Assembly (NCBI RefSeq): GCF_026162425.1 | Contig: NZ_JAOBQJ010000006.1 | Span: 1 to 64,000 of the forward strand | Origin: Flexivirga meconopsidis | GTDB lineage: Bacteria; Actinomycetota; Actinomycetes; Actinomycetales; Dermatophilaceae | Reading direction: 5' to 3' | Length of the DNA stretch: 64,000 nucleotides | Part shown: in pieces, positions 26,272-35,190 of the stretch | How positions within the stretch are numbered: position 1 is the first letter of the stretch | How the letters are laid out: each line of letters begins with the position of its first letter | Notes under the pieces: model-generated | Seen by the model: only the letters and a program-made list of their open reading frames with translations | What the model was told of the DNA's origin: nothing | The model's database searches: none | Position numbers and translations under genes: made by a program

Positions 26272-27150
26272 ATGAGTACGCCCGTCTTCACCAGCGTCGA
26301 CGACGCCCGCGACCGGCTGGCCGCCACCGGTTACCTGCCGTCGGACGCGATCGCGACCACGGTCTACCTCGCGGCCACGCTCGGCCGGCCCCTGCTCATC
26401 GAGGGGCCGGCCGGTGTCGGCAAGACCGCCCTCGCCGGCGCCCTCGCCTCCGCGACCGGCAACCGGCTGGTGCGACTGCAGTGCTATGAGGGCGTCGACG
26501 AGGCGCGCGCGCTCTACGAGTGGAACCACGCCAAGCAGCTGTTGCGGATCTCCGCCGAGCAGCGCGGCGACTGGGAGGACGTGCGCACCGACATCTTCGG
26601 CGAGGAGTTCCTGCTCGCCCGGCCACTGCTGACCGCGGTGCGCAGCGAGCAACCGGTCGTGCTGCTGATCGACGAGCTCGACAAGGCCGATGAGGAGATG
26701 GAGGGGCTGCTGCTGGAGCTGCTCTCGGAGTTCCAGGTGACCATCCCCGAGCTCGGCACCATACGAGCGCGCCACCGGCCGCTCGTCGTACTCACCTCCA
26801 ACGCCACCCGTGAGCTGTCCGAGGCACTGCGGCGCCGCTGCCTCTTCCTGCACATCGACTACCCGGACGCGAGTTTGGAGCAGCGCATCGTGCAATCGCA
26901 CGTGCCCGACCTGGACGACGTCCTCGCCGAATCCCTGGTGCGCGTCGTCGGCGCGCTGCGCAGGCTCGAGCTGCGCAAGGCGCCGTCGGTCGCCGAGACC
27001 GTCGACTGGGCCGGCACGCTGCTCAGTCTCGGGGCTGACCGGCTCGACCCGCGGCTGGTGCGCAACAGCCTCGGCGTGGTGCTCAAACACCAGAGCGACA
27101 TCGAGCTCGCCCACGCGAAGCTGGATCTCGATCGTGAACTTGCCGGCTGA
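26272..27150 (+). CDS. MoxR-type AAA+ ATPase
   Basis: 292 residues. Walker A GPAGVGKT near residue 45, Walker B LLIDELDKAD, sensor 1 TSNATRELSEALRRR, C-terminal lid. The subgroup is the one paired with CoxE/VWA proteins. MoxR ATPases remodel partner proteins, often helping metal-cofactor or complex assembly. The VWA gene starts inside its last 17 bases, so the two form a chaperone pair. Start ATG 26272 is chosen over an upstream in-frame codon because it gives the usual N-terminus. A third gene (28658) completes the local unit. Confidence 0.9.
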   Translation: MSTPVFTSVDDARDRLAATGYLPSDAIATTVYLAATLGRPLLIEGPAGVGKTALAGALASATGNRLVRLQCYEGVDEARALYEWNHAKQLLRISAEQRGDWEDVRTDIFGEEFLLARPLLTAVRSEQPVVLLIDELDKADEEMEGLLLELLSEFQVTIPELGTIRARHRPLVVLTSNATRELSEALRRRCLFLHIDYPDASLEQRIVQSHVPDLDDVLAESLVRVVGALRRLELRKAPSVAETVDWAGTLLSLGADRLDPRLVRNSLGVVLKHQSDIELAHAKLDLDRELAG

Positions 27151-28609
27151 GACGGCCGAAACCGAAACACTGCCAGCGCGATTCGTGGCGTTGGGCGAAG
27201 CGATGCGCGCTCACGGCATGCGGGTCGGCACCAGCGAGGTGACCGATGCGGCCCGGGTCGCGGACGCGCTCGGCTTCGATCGCCGCGAGCGCCTGCGAGC
27301 CGGCGTCGCAGCCGCGATGCTGCGGCGCAGCGACGACCGGTCGGCGTTCGACCAGCTCTTCGACATCTACTTCCCGGCTGCCGCCGGGCGCCGTATGACG
27401 GGAGCCCCGGCCGCGGCACTGGACGCCGACGAGTTGCGCGACCGACTCGCTCACGCGCTCGCGACCGGCGACCTGGCCGCGGCCGAGCAACTGGCCGCCG
27501 CCGCAGTCGAACTCCTCGGCCGGGTCGGCGACGAAGCGGCCGGCTGGAGCGCCGCGCAAACCCTGGACGCCCTGGCGCCGCAACGGGCGATCTCGGCCGC
27601 CGAGGAGTTGCTGCGCGGTGACGGCCCCGGCGCGGGTTCAGGCCCCGGCAGCGGCCAGGGCACCGGTGGCGCGGCCGACGCCGACACCGACTGGGCGATA
27701 AACCCCTGGGATCGGCAGCCGCGCCGCCCGGAGCGGTTCACCGACCGGGTCGACCGCGATCAGTTGCGGGCCGGTGTCGAGGCGTTCCGCCGCCAGGTCG
27801 AGACCGAGAGCCGGCGTCGCAGCGCCGAGGTGCGCGACCGCGAGCGGATCGCGCGCCTCGGCATACCCCCGTCGATCCGGCAACGCGACTTCCTGACCGC
27901 CGGCAGCGACCAGTTGCACCAGCTGCGGCGCGAGCTCGACCCGTTGACCCGCAAGCTCGCCGCCCGGCTGACCTCCCGGGAGCGTGCCGGGCGCGGAGCG
28001 GTCGACGTGCGCCGCACACTGCGCGCGTCGATGTCGACCGGCGGGGTGCCGATCGATCCGGTCTATCAGCGCCGGGCGCCGCACCGACCGGACCTGGTCC
28101 TGCTCGCCGATCTGTCCGGCTCGGTCGGCGGCTTCTCCAGCTTCACCATGCTGCTGATGCAGGCGCTGCACCAGCACTTCCGAAAGGTGCGCATCTTCGG
28201 CTTCGTCAGCAGCACCGCTGAGATCACCGACGTGGTGCGTGAGCTGCCGCCCGGCACCTCGCTGACCAGTTGGGCACTCAGCACGCCCGACCTCATCGGT
28301 CGCGGCACCAACTCCAACTACGGCTGGGCGCTGCGCACCTTCGTGCGAGGCCACCTCGACGCGCTCGGCCGGCGCTCGACCGTGCTGGTGCTCGGCGACG
28401 CGCGGGGCAACTTCGCCGACCCGAACACCGCCGACCTGCACCGCATCGCCGACCGGGCCAGACACCTGACCTGGCTCAACCCGGAGCCGGAAGTGCTCTG
28501 GCGGCAAGGGGATTCGGCCGCCTCCCTCTATGGCCGGATCGCTCCGATGCACGAGTGCCGCAATCTGGAACAGCTGCGTGACTTCGTGGCGCGCACGCTG
28601 CCCATTTGA
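27134..28609 (+). CDS. VWA domain-containing CoxE-like protein
   Basis: 491 residues from GTG 27134. N-terminal helical half (CoxE-like, residues about 1-290, with a Gly-rich linker near 160-180), then a von Willebrand A domain: MIDAS motif DLSGSVGGFSS near residue 327, Thr in RGTNSNYGWAL, and the acidic residue in VLGDARGN. The C-terminus HLTWLNPEPEVLWRQGD is conserved in these proteins. Partner of the MoxR ATPase with which it overlaps. Target is unknown; in oligotrophic carboxidotrophs homologues mature CO dehydrogenase, but no such enzyme is encoded here. Confidence 0.88.
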   Translation: MNLPAETAETETLPARFVALGEAMRAHGMRVGTSEVTDAARVADALGFDRRERLRAGVAAAMLRRSDDRSAFDQLFDIYFPAAAGRRMTGAPAAALDADELRDRLAHALATGDLAAAEQLAAAAVELLGRVGDEAAGWSAAQTLDALAPQRAISAAEELLRGDGPGAGSGPGSGQGTGGAADADTDWAINPWDRQPRRPERFTDRVDRDQLRAGVEAFRRQVETESRRRSAEVRDRERIARLGIPPSIRQRDFLTAGSDQLHQLRRELDPLTRKLAARLTSRERAGRGAVDVRRTLRASMSTGGVPIDPVYQRRAPHRPDLVLLADLSGSVGGFSSFTMLLMQALHQHFRKVRIFGFVSSTAEITDVVRELPPGTSLTSWALSTPDLIGRGTNSNYGWALRTFVRGHLDALGRRSTVLVLGDARGNFADPNTADLHRIADRARHLTWLNPEPEVLWRQGDSAASLYGRIAPMHECRNLEQLRDFVARTLPI

Positions 28610-28657
28610 GACATCCGCAAAAGTTCGATGGCCTGCCCCGGCATACTGTCCCGCATC

Positions 28658-29923
28658 ATGCGACTGCGAAAACTTGCCGCCGTGCCCGCGCTGCTGCTGA
28701 CCGGACTCGCGGCCAGTCCGGTTGCGTTCGCCGAGACGGCAAGCCCGAGCGCGGCCCCCGGCGCCCAGCCGGTGCAGTTCAGCACCGCGCTCGGCGACGC
28801 GCCGGTGCTCTCCCCCGGTCGGATCGCGACGCAGGCACCGACCGGGAACACCACGACCTACGCGACGATCAAGCGCCCGGCGGGCGGCTCGGTCACCGTC
28901 GCCGTCCTGGGCGCGGTCAAGGCGAATATCACCAGCGCCGACGGCAAGACCGACTGCTCGTCGAGCGACTCCAGCTCCTTCGAGGCAGTGAGCGGTTACT
29001 CCTTCATCTTCCTGGACGGCGCCGCCACCAAGCGACAGTCCTACGTCGACAGCAGCTGCGACGGCTTGACCGACCTGCGCCTCACGCTCAAGGCACCGGA
29101 CCCGAGCAGCACGACGTCATCATCGAGCAGCGCACCGCCCGACCGCGACGTGCAGCTTGTGCTCACTCAGGAACCCAAAATCACCAAGCTCGGATCCGCC
29201 ACGCCCGCAACCGGATTCAGCGAGATCACCGCAGCGTCGAAGTCGACCTCCGGACCCGACCGGACGCTCAGCGACCAGTTGCTCGCACCGGACACGCTGA
29301 CGCCGGGCAGCTACCCGGTGGCGCTCCAGCCGGGCAAGCTCGCCGTCGCCCGGGTGCGCGTCGGTTGGGGGCAGCGGCTCGCGGCGTCGGTCGACGCTCC
29401 GCGCAACGGCTCCAACATCGCACCCGCGACCTCGCTGGGCGTCGCGTTGACCTTCTTCAGCCCACAACTGGCCCAGGTCAGCCGCGGCGCCACCGGCGTG
29501 CTGAGCAAGAACAGCGCCGAGCAGCAGACCGTCGGCAGTTACACCCCGACGGTCAACGCCGCCAACCGGCAGTTGGACTACGGCAACGACACCGGAGACA
29601 TCGGCATCGGCTCGGCGCAGTGGACGACGGCCGCCGGCTGGTACACCGTGGCCATCTACGTCAAGCCGCTGGACGACAAGGAACCCAACCCGAGCAAGCC
29701 GGTGCCGGCCCGGCTCAACCTCGAGGTGGTCGGCAACCCGGCCACCGGCCCGACGTATGCCGATGCCGCCGGCGCGGCCGTCACCGCTCCGCCGGCAAGC
29801 CAGCTGTCGATCGGCGGGGCCGACTCGAGCGGCGGTGGTTCGGCGCTGCCGAAGATCGGCATCAGCGCACTGATCGTCGCTGCCGCCGTCGGCGTCGTGG
29901 TCTGGCTGCGCCGCCTGGGCTGA
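28658..29923 (+). CDS. Secreted, C-terminally membrane-anchored protein of unknown function
   Basis: 421 residues. Signal peptide (MRLRKL, AVPALLLTGLAASPVAFA-E). Long extracellular part rich in Thr/Ser, with a Ser-rich linker and two Cys (TDCSSS, SSCDGL) that may pair. One C-terminal helix (IGISALIVAAAVGVVVWLRR) with basic tail gives type I topology. Downstream of the MoxR-VWA pair by 48 bases, probably in the same operon. No known domain was recognised. It could be the client of the pair or a surface sensor; this is speculation from position. Confidence 0.7.
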   Translation: MRLRKLAAVPALLLTGLAASPVAFAETASPSAAPGAQPVQFSTALGDAPVLSPGRIATQAPTGNTTTYATIKRPAGGSVTVAVLGAVKANITSADGKTDCSSSDSSSFEAVSGYSFIFLDGAATKRQSYVDSSCDGLTDLRLTLKAPDPSSTTSSSSSAPPDRDVQLVLTQEPKITKLGSATPATGFSEITAASKSTSGPDRTLSDQLLAPDTLTPGSYPVALQPGKLAVARVRVGWGQRLAASVDAPRNGSNIAPATSLGVALTFFSPQLAQVSRGATGVLSKNSAEQQTVGSYTPTVNAANRQLDYGNDTGDIGIGSAQWTTAAGWYTVAIYVKPLDDKEPNPSKPVPARLNLEVVGNPATGPTYADAAGAAVTAPPASQLSIGGADSSGGGSALPKIGISALIVAAAVGVVVWLRRLG

Positions 29924-29939
29924 CCGGCGGCGCGTCGCG

Positions 29940-31202
29940 CTATTTGACCCGCTGCCAGGTGTATTCGCTGCCCTGGGCGGTGCAGACGAGGAGGTTCTTG
30001 CCGGAGCTGTCGGCCTCGGTGGTGCCGGCGTCCTGCCATTGGCAGGTGCCGCCGAGCTTCGCGGCCCCGGGCGTCAGCTTGCTCGGCTCGCTGCCCTGCG
30101 GCCACCAGACGAATGCCAGGGCAGCGAGCGCGACGAGCGGCGCCGCGATCAGCCCGGCGAGCCTCGCGCGCTTGCTCGGATCGCCGGCTGGTGCGTTCCC
30201 GTGCGTCGAAGCAGCTCCCACCGGATGCGCGCCACGGGTCGGCTGCTGGTGGCTGCCCTCGACCTGGGTGGGTTCGCCGCTCATCGGTGCACCGCCGGGT
30301 TGCAGCGGGGTCGCGGTTTGCCCGAAGGGGGCGGTGCCGGTCGCGTCAAAACTCTGCGCCCGGGTGCGCTCCGGGTCGGAGTCGACCCGGCGTGGCACGC
30401 TGATCGCGGTCTGTGGCACCCAGTCGAGGTCTGGCCCGGAGAGGGCACCTGCCGCGGCCGCGGCCGACGGCGGGCGCCCTGCCGGGTCGGGGTCGGCGAG
30501 GTCCACGACGACTCGCCACAACTGGTCGGGCACGTGGGTGGGGCGGACCGGCAGATCGTCGCGATGCCGCCTGTTGTCGCCGGCCTTCTCACCCGAAAGC
30601 AGTTGCAGCGCAACGATTCCCGTCGCGTAGAGGTCCCAACTGGGCTCGGGGTCGCCACCGCGCAGTTGCTCCGGCGCAAGGTAGCCGGGCGTGCCGAGCA
30701 CGACGGCCTGCGTCGTCATACGGGGTGAGTCGACCGGCACGGCGATGCCGAAGTCGGTCAGGCGAAGCTGCGGCCGGTCGGTGCCGGTCGCCGCGAGCAG
30801 CAGGTTGGCCGGCTTCACGTCACGGTGGACGACACCGGCTTGATGCACCGCGTCCAGCGCGGCGAGGAGTTGCCGGACCAACTCTGCGACATACATCGGT
30901 GGCAGGGTGCGGTGCCCGTCGCGCATCAGATCGCTGACCGAACCACCGTCGACCAGCGGCATCGTGAAGAGCACGCGGTCGTCCTCACCGGCCCAGCCGA
31001 GCGGTGTGACGACGTTGGGGTGGTGGATGCGCACGCCCTGCTCACGCATGAAACGCAGCAGCGACCCTGCGTCGGACTGGCGCAGCACCTTGGCGGCCAG
31101 CAACTGGTCGTGCTTGCGATCGTGCACCTGCCACACCGAGCCCATGCCGCCCTCGCCGATGATGTCGACGAGCTCGTAGCGTCCCGCGAAAACCTCTCCC
31201 AC
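29940..31202 (-). CDS. Membrane Ser/Thr protein kinase, Pkn type
   Basis: 420 residues, GTG start. Kinase domain residues about 8-265: glycine loop GEGGMGSV, Lys in AAKVL, catalytic loop HRDVKPAN, DFG, and APEQL. A low-complexity juxtamembrane region follows, then one helix (LAGLIAAPLVALAALAFVWW) near residues 347-368 and a short outside domain of about 50 residues with two Cys (GGTCQWQ, LLVCTAQ) likely disulfide-bonded. It has no PASTA repeats, so peptidoglycan sensing is not implied. Upstream lie tandem palindromic repeats. Convergent with the secreted-protein gene at 28658. Confidence 0.92.
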   Translation of the reverse strand: MGEVFAGRYELVDIIGEGGMGSVWQVHDRKHDQLLAAKVLRQSDAGSLLRFMREQGVRIHHPNVVTPLGWAGEDDRVLFTMPLVDGGSVSDLMRDGHRTLPPMYVAELVRQLLAALDAVHQAGVVHRDVKPANLLLAATGTDRPQLRLTDFGIAVPVDSPRMTTQAVVLGTPGYLAPEQLRGGDPEPSWDLYATGIVALQLLSGEKAGDNRRHRDDLPVRPTHVPDQLWRVVVDLADPDPAGRPPSAAAAAGALSGPDLDWVPQTAISVPRRVDSDPERTRAQSFDATGTAPFGQTATPLQPGGAPMSGEPTQVEGSHQQPTRGAHPVGAASTHGNAPAGDPSKRARLAGLIAAPLVALAALAFVWWPQGSEPSKLTPGAAKLGGTCQWQDAGTTEADSSGKNLLVCTAQGSEYTWQRVK

Positions 31203-31284
31203 GGCTCAGCAGCATGCCAGGTCACCGGATACGGGCACGGCCCGACCGCCGGACTCGGCCCGCGAAAACCGGACTGGTGCCACC

Positions 31285-31400
31285 AAACCCCGACTTGTCA
31301 CGTGCAGGAACACGTGACAAGTCGGGGTTTGACGTGACAAGTCACCGATCACGTGACAAGTCGGGGTTTGACGTGACAAGTCACCGATTACGTGACAAGT
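31285..31400. repeat. Perfect 20-bp palindrome and 39-bp tandem repeats
   Basis: The arm AAACCCCGACTTGTCACGTG (31285-31304) and its exact complement (31311-31330) enclose CAGGAA. From 31311 a 39-base unit is repeated: 31311-31349, 31350-31388 and a partial copy from 31389. The core GTGACAAGT appears five or more times. The block lies between the aldo/keto reductase 3' end (14 bases away) and the kinase start (83 bases away). A translated plus-strand frame here only reflects the repeat. It may be a terminator, a multi-site operator, or a mobile palindrome. Confidence 0.9.
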
Positions 31401-31413
31401 GACGACAAGTGAC

Positions 31414-32274
31414 TCAGGCCAGGTTGAACGTCTTCGGGTCCGGGCCGGTGCGCTGGCCCTTGTCCAGCCCCTTGATCGCGGCCAGGTCCTGCTCGTCCAG
31501 CTCGAAGTCGAAGATGTCGAAGTTCTGCGCGATGCGCTCGGGCGTCACCGACTTCGGGATCACCACGTTGCCGAGCTGCAGGTGCCAGCGCAGGATGACC
31601 TGGGCCGGGGTCTTGCCGTGCTTGTCGGCGATGCCCTTGATCGTCTCGTCGGTCAGCACGTCGCCACCGGACGCCAGCGGGCTCCACGCCTCGGTCACGA
31701 TGTCGTTGGCGGCGTGGAAGTCGCGCAGCTGCTGCTGCTGCAGGTAGGGGTGCAGCTCGATCTGGTTGACCGCCGGGAACTCCCCGAGCTCGTCCTTGAC
31801 CCGCTGCAGATGCTCGACCTCGAAGTTGCACACGCCCGCGACGCGGATCTTGCCCTCGTCGCGCAGCTTCAGCAGCGCGCGGAAGGTGTCGACGTAGCGG
31901 TCGCGCTCCGGCGTCGGCCAGTGCACGAGGTAGAGGTCGACCGGGGTGTCCTTGCCGAGGCGCTCGTGCGAGCCCTCGAAGGCCGCGAGGGTCTCGTCAT
32001 ACCCCTGGTCGGAGTTCCACAGCTTGGTGGTCAGGAAGATCTGGTCGCGCGGCACGTCGGAGGACGCGAGCGCCTTGCCGACGCCGTCCTCGTTCTCGTA
32101 GGCCTTGGCGGTGTCGATGTGCCGATAGCCGTCCTGCAGCGCGGTCTGGATGGCGCCGCCGACCTGGTCGTCGGGCACCTGCCAGACGCCGAAGCCGAGC
32201 TGTGGGATCTCCACGGTGCCATCGCCTGCGCGCAGTGGAACGGTCGGGACAGGATTGGTGGTGTTGTCCGTCAT
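31414..32274 (-). CDS. Aldo/keto reductase (2,5-diketo-gluconate reductase type)
   Basis: 286 residues from ATG 32274. NADPH-dependent reductase of the AKR5-like group. Tetrad: Asp in YRHIDTAKAYENE (with Tyr), Lys in FLTTKLWNSDQGYD and His in DLYLVHWPTP. NADPH-binding IPKSVTPERIAQNFDIFDFEL. Reduces an aldehyde or diketogluconate. In-frame ATG codons upstream are possible but less like the family. Divergent from accA3 with 114 bases between starts; followed directly by the repeat block at 31285. Confidence 0.92.
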   Translation of the reverse strand: MTDNTTNPVPTVPLRAGDGTVEIPQLGFGVWQVPDDQVGGAIQTALQDGYRHIDTAKAYENEDGVGKALASSDVPRDQIFLTTKLWNSDQGYDETLAAFEGSHERLGKDTPVDLYLVHWPTPERDRYVDTFRALLKLRDEGKIRVAGVCNFEVEHLQRVKDELGEFPAVNQIELHPYLQQQQLRDFHAANDIVTEAWSPLASGGDVLTDETIKGIADKHGKTPAQVILRWHLQLGNVVIPKSVTPERIAQNFDIFDFELDEQDLAAIKGLDKGQRTGPDPKTFNLA

Positions 32275-32388
32275 GTCTGTGCCAACCTCACTCATCGTCG
32301 TTGTATGCCGTGACACGCGCATGTTCTCACCAATCCAATGCGTGATCCGCGTCACCGGCCGACCAGGTCGCTGGCTAGAGTCGGGCCC

Positions 32389-34161
32389 ATGCCGCAACTG
32401 CACAAGGTCCTGATCGCCAACCGTGGTGAGATCGCCGTCCGGGTCGCGCGCGCCTGCGCGGACGCCGGCATCGGTTCGGTCGCCGTCTACGCCGACCCGG
32501 ACCGCGACGCCATCCACGTCACGGCCGCCGACGAGGCCTACTCGCTCGGCGGTTCGACACCCGGCGACTCCTACCTGGTGCAGGAGAAACTGCTTGCGGT
32601 TGCTCAGGATTCAGGCGCCGACGCGGTGCACCCCGGCTACGGCTTCCTCTCCGAGAACGCCGAGTTCGCCCAAGCCGTGATCGACGCCGGGCTGACCTGG
32701 ATCGGCCCGCCGCCGCAGGCCATCGACTCCCTCGGCGACAAGGTCAAGGCACGTCACATCGCCACCAAGGCCGGCGCCCCGCTCGTGCCCGGCACCAAGG
32801 ACCCGGTCGCCGACGCCGACGAGGTCGTGGCCTTCGCCAAGGAGCACGGCCTGCCGGTCGCGATCAAGGCCGCGTATGGCGGGGGCGGCCGCGGCCTGAA
32901 GGTCGCCCGCACGATCGAGGAGATCCCCGAGCTGTTCGACTCGGCGGTCCGCGAGGCAGTGACCGCCTTCGGTCGCGGCGAGTGCTTCGTGGAGCGCTTC
33001 CTGGACAAGCCCCGGCACGTGGAGACCCAGTGCCTGGCCGACGAGCACGGCAACGTGGTCGTGGTCTCGACCCGCGACTGCTCGCTGCAGCGCCGCAACC
33101 AGAAGCTGGTCGAGGAGGCGCCTGCGCCATACCTGTCCGAAGCGCAGCACGCCGAACTCGTCCGCGCCTCGAAGGCGATCCTCGCCGAAGCCGGCTACGT
33201 CGGCGCCGGCACCTGCGAGTTCCTGATCGGGCAGGACGGCGCGATCAGCTTCCTTGAGGTCAACACCCGGCTGCAGGTCGAGCACCCGGTCTCCGAAGAG
33301 GTCACCGGCATCGACCTGGTGCGCGAGCAGTTCCGCATCGCACAGGGCGAGCAGCTGGGCTACGCCGACCCCGAGCCGCACGCGCACTCCTTCGAATTCC
33401 GCATCAACGGCGAGGACGCCGGCCGCGGCTTCCTGCCCGCACCGGGCACCGTCGAGGTCTTCAAGGCACCGGGCGGTCCCGGCGTGCGGGTCGACTCCGG
33501 CGTCGTGTCCGGTGACGTCATCGGCGGCGCCTTCGACTCGATGCTGGCCAAGCTCATCGTCACCGGCCGCACCCGCGCCGAAGCACTCGAACGCTCCCGC
33601 CGCGCCCTTGCCGAAATGGTCGTCGACGGCATGCCGACCGTGCTGCCCTTCCACCGCGCGGTCGTCGCGGACCCGGCATTCGCGACCGACGACGAGACAC
33701 CGTTCAGCGTGCACACCCGGTGGATCGAGACCGAGTTCGACAATCAGATCGAGCCGTATGCCGGCACCCCCTCCGCCGACACCGAGCAGACGCCCCGGCA
33801 GACCATCGTGGTCGAGGTCGGCGGCAAACGCCTCGACGTCTCCCTGCCCGGCGACCTGCAGCTCGGCGGTGGCGCAGCAGCAGGCGGCGCCCGCAAGAAG
33901 GCACCCAAGCGCACCCGCTCCGGCGGTGGCGGCGCCGCCGCGTCGGGCGACTCCCTCACCGCACCCATGCAGGGCACGATCGTGAAACTCGTGGCGCAGG
34001 ACGGTCAGACCGTCGAGGCCGGTGAGACCGTCGTGGTGCTCGAGGCGATGAAGATGGAGCAGCCGATCACCGCACACAAGGCCGGCACGATCAGCGGCCT
34101 GACCGCCAAGGTCGGCGAAACCGTCTCCGCCGGCGCGGTCCTCGCCGAGATCAAGGACTGA
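32389..34161 (+). CDS. accA3: Biotin carboxylase/biotin carboxyl carrier (alpha) subunit
   Basis: 590 residues, the usual two-domain alpha subunit. Biotin carboxylase residues about 1-450: [30 protein letters not shown]-grasp loop YGGGGRGLK near 163, [14 protein letters not shown] with catalytic Glu/Arg. A Gly/Lys-rich linker leads to the carrier domain with the biotinylation motif EAMKMEQ, Lys555. It charges biotin with CO2 using ATP and is the only alpha subunit in the window, so it is the natural partner of AccD5/AccE5 and possibly of the second carboxyltransferase. BirA at 83 would attach the biotin. A strong palindrome follows. Confidence 0.95.
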   Translation: MPQLHKVLIANRGEIAVRVARACADAGIGSVAVYADPDRDAIHVTAADEAYSLGGSTPGDSYLVQEKLLAVAQDSGADAVHPGYGFLSENAEFAQAVIDAGLTWIGPPPQAIDSLGDKVKARHIATKAGAPLVPGTKDPVADADEVVAFAKEHGLPVAIKAAYGGGGRGLKVARTIEEIPELFDSAVREAVTAFGRGECFVERFLDKPRHVETQCLADEHGNVVVVSTRDCSLQRRNQKLVEEAPAPYLSEAQHAELVRASKAILAEAGYVGAGTCEFLIGQDGAISFLEVNTRLQVEHPVSEEVTGIDLVREQFRIAQGEQLGYADPEPHAHSFEFRINGEDAGRGFLPAPGTVEVFKAPGGPGVRVDSGVVSGDVIGGAFDSMLAKLIVTGRTRAEALERSRRALAEMVVDGMPTVLPFHRAVVADPAFATDDETPFSVHTRWIETEFDNQIEPYAGTPSADTEQTPRQTIVVEVGGKRLDVSLPGDLQLGGGAAAGGARKKAPKRTRSGGGGAAASGDSLTAPMQGTIVKLVAQDGQTVEAGETVVVLEAMKMEQPITAHKAGTISGLTAKVGETVSAGAVLAEIKD

Positions 34162-34231
34162 CACCCCGGCTCCGCTCGCTTCCCCACCGCCCCGCCCCGC
34201 TCCGCCTGCTCCCCCTCCGCTCGCTCCCCCT

Positions 34232-34329
34232 GCGCCGACAGGCTCATTTATCGCCCAGAGGCTCACTTATCCGGGGCTCGATCTGCCCGGATAAGTGGGC
34301 CTTTCGGCAGTAAGTGAGCCTCTCGGCGG
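34232..34329. terminator. Nested palindromes between convergent accA3 and tetR
   Basis: Inner arms AGGCTCACTTATCCGGG (34259-34275) and CCCGGATAAGTGGGCCT (34286-34302), one mismatch; outer arms near 34232-34250 and 34311-34329 share GCTCA(C/T)TTA. Four related TAAGTGAGCC-like half-sites thus form a two-level hairpin. It probably acts as a bidirectional terminator for accA3 and the facing tetR. Confidence 0.65.
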
Positions 34330-34386
34330 AGGGGGTAGTGCGGGGTATGGCGGGGGTAGTGCGGGTAGTGCGGGGCGGAGGGGGGA
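34330..34386. repeat. G-rich tract with repeated GGGTAGTGCGG
   Basis: Three to four imperfect copies of GGGGTAGTGCGG, with runs of three to six G. Lies just beyond the nested palindrome and up to the tetR stop. Runs of G could form a quadruplex on the plus strand. No gene is seen here. Confidence 0.6.
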
Positions 34387-34392
34387 AGGGCT

Positions 34393-35046
34393 TCAGCAGG
34401 CGCCGTCGCTGCTGTCGATCAGGCTGCGCAGCACCATGTCGACCGTGGAGCGCAGGTAGGCCGGGCGGTCCGCCGGGTTGGTTGCGAGCAGCGCACTGAG
34501 CACGACGCCGTCCAGGCTGGCCACGATCGCCTCGGCCCGTCGCCGCGGCTCGGTGCTGTCCCCGCGCCGCACGATCTCTTCCACCAGCACGGTCAGGCCC
34601 TCACGCCAGGCGGTGATCGGTCCGCTCAGCGACGGGTTGCGCGCGGCCTCCAGCGCCAACTCGGAGATGGTGATGATGAATTCCGGGTGCACCGACCAAC
34701 CGAGCAACAGATCGGTGGTCGCCGCGATCGCCGCATCGCGACCCTCGTCGCCGCCCGGGTCCGGCAGCGCGGCCGCCATCTGCTTGACGTCGTCGTTGAG
34801 CTTGCCCGCCACGAAGTCGGTGAGCGCGGTCAGCAGCGCGAGCCGGGTGCGGTAGTAGACCGAGCAGGTGCCCTCCGGCAGGCCCGCCTCCCGGTCGACG
34901 GCGCGGTGCGTCAGTCCGCGCATCCCCGACTGTCCGACGACGGCGATCGCGCAGGTGAGCAGGTGCTCCTGCCGAGCCTGCGCACCCTCGGGCGCGTTGC
35001 TGCTGCGGCGACGACGGTGGTGATGACGCTTGGCGGAGACCGGCAT
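34393..35046 (-). CDS. TetR-family transcriptional regulator
   Basis: 217 residues. A basic N-terminus (AKRHHHRRRRSS) precedes the TetR helix-turn-helix (QEHLLTCAIAVVGQSGMRGLTHRAVDREAGLPEGTCSVYYRTRLALLTAL). The C-terminal ligand domain is helical and ends in DGAC. Divergent from the small membrane protein at 35191, with two ACTAC-N4-GTAGT sites in between, so it most likely represses both itself and that gene. The N-terminal extension before the HTH is longer than usual; ATG 35046 is the only good start, although a later codon could be used. Ligand unknown. Confidence 0.88.
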   Translation of the reverse strand: MPVSAKRHHHRRRRSSNAPEGAQARQEHLLTCAIAVVGQSGMRGLTHRAVDREAGLPEGTCSVYYRTRLALLTALTDFVAGKLNDDVKQMAAALPDPGGDEGRDAAIAATTDLLLGWSVHPEFIITISELALEAARNPSLSGPITAWREGLTVLVEEIVRRGDSTEPRRRAEAIVASLDGVVLSALLATNPADRPAYLRSTVDMVLRSLIDSSDGAC

Positions 35047-35114
35047 TTGCTCACTTTCTCACGGGCGACCGGTGGTGTGAGCGAGGACACCACGGGTCGA
35101 GTTGCGATCGATTC

Positions 35115-35157
35115 ACTACAAGTGTAGTTTCTAAGTCATGACCACTACATCCGTAGT
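35115..35157. promoter_or_regulatory. Two TetR-type operators, ACTAC-N4-GTAGT
   Basis: Perfect palindromic half-sites ACTAC/GTAGT with four-base spacers occur at 35115-35128 (AAGT) and 35144-35157 (ATCC), with centres 29 bases apart. They sit in the 144-base gap between tetR (start 35046) and the small gene (start 35191). The second is followed by another AGT, making GTAGTAGT. Typical for autoregulating TetR proteins. Confidence 0.8.
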
Positions 35158-35190
35158 AGTCATCGACAAAGTTTCGACAGGAGTCGAGTC

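Noticed and set aside
25243-27114. Long minus-strand frame of about 620 codons
   Set aside because: Antisense to the cutinase-like and MoxR genes; low-complexity translation and no family match.
31214-31402. Plus-strand 62-codon frame with repeated RDKSGFDVTSH
   Set aside because: It is only the translation of the 39-bp tandem repeat; no RBS and no homologue known.
32611-34266. Long minus-strand frame of about 550 codons
   Set aside because: Antisense shadow of accA3; Gly/Asp/Val/His-rich composition typical of such shadows.
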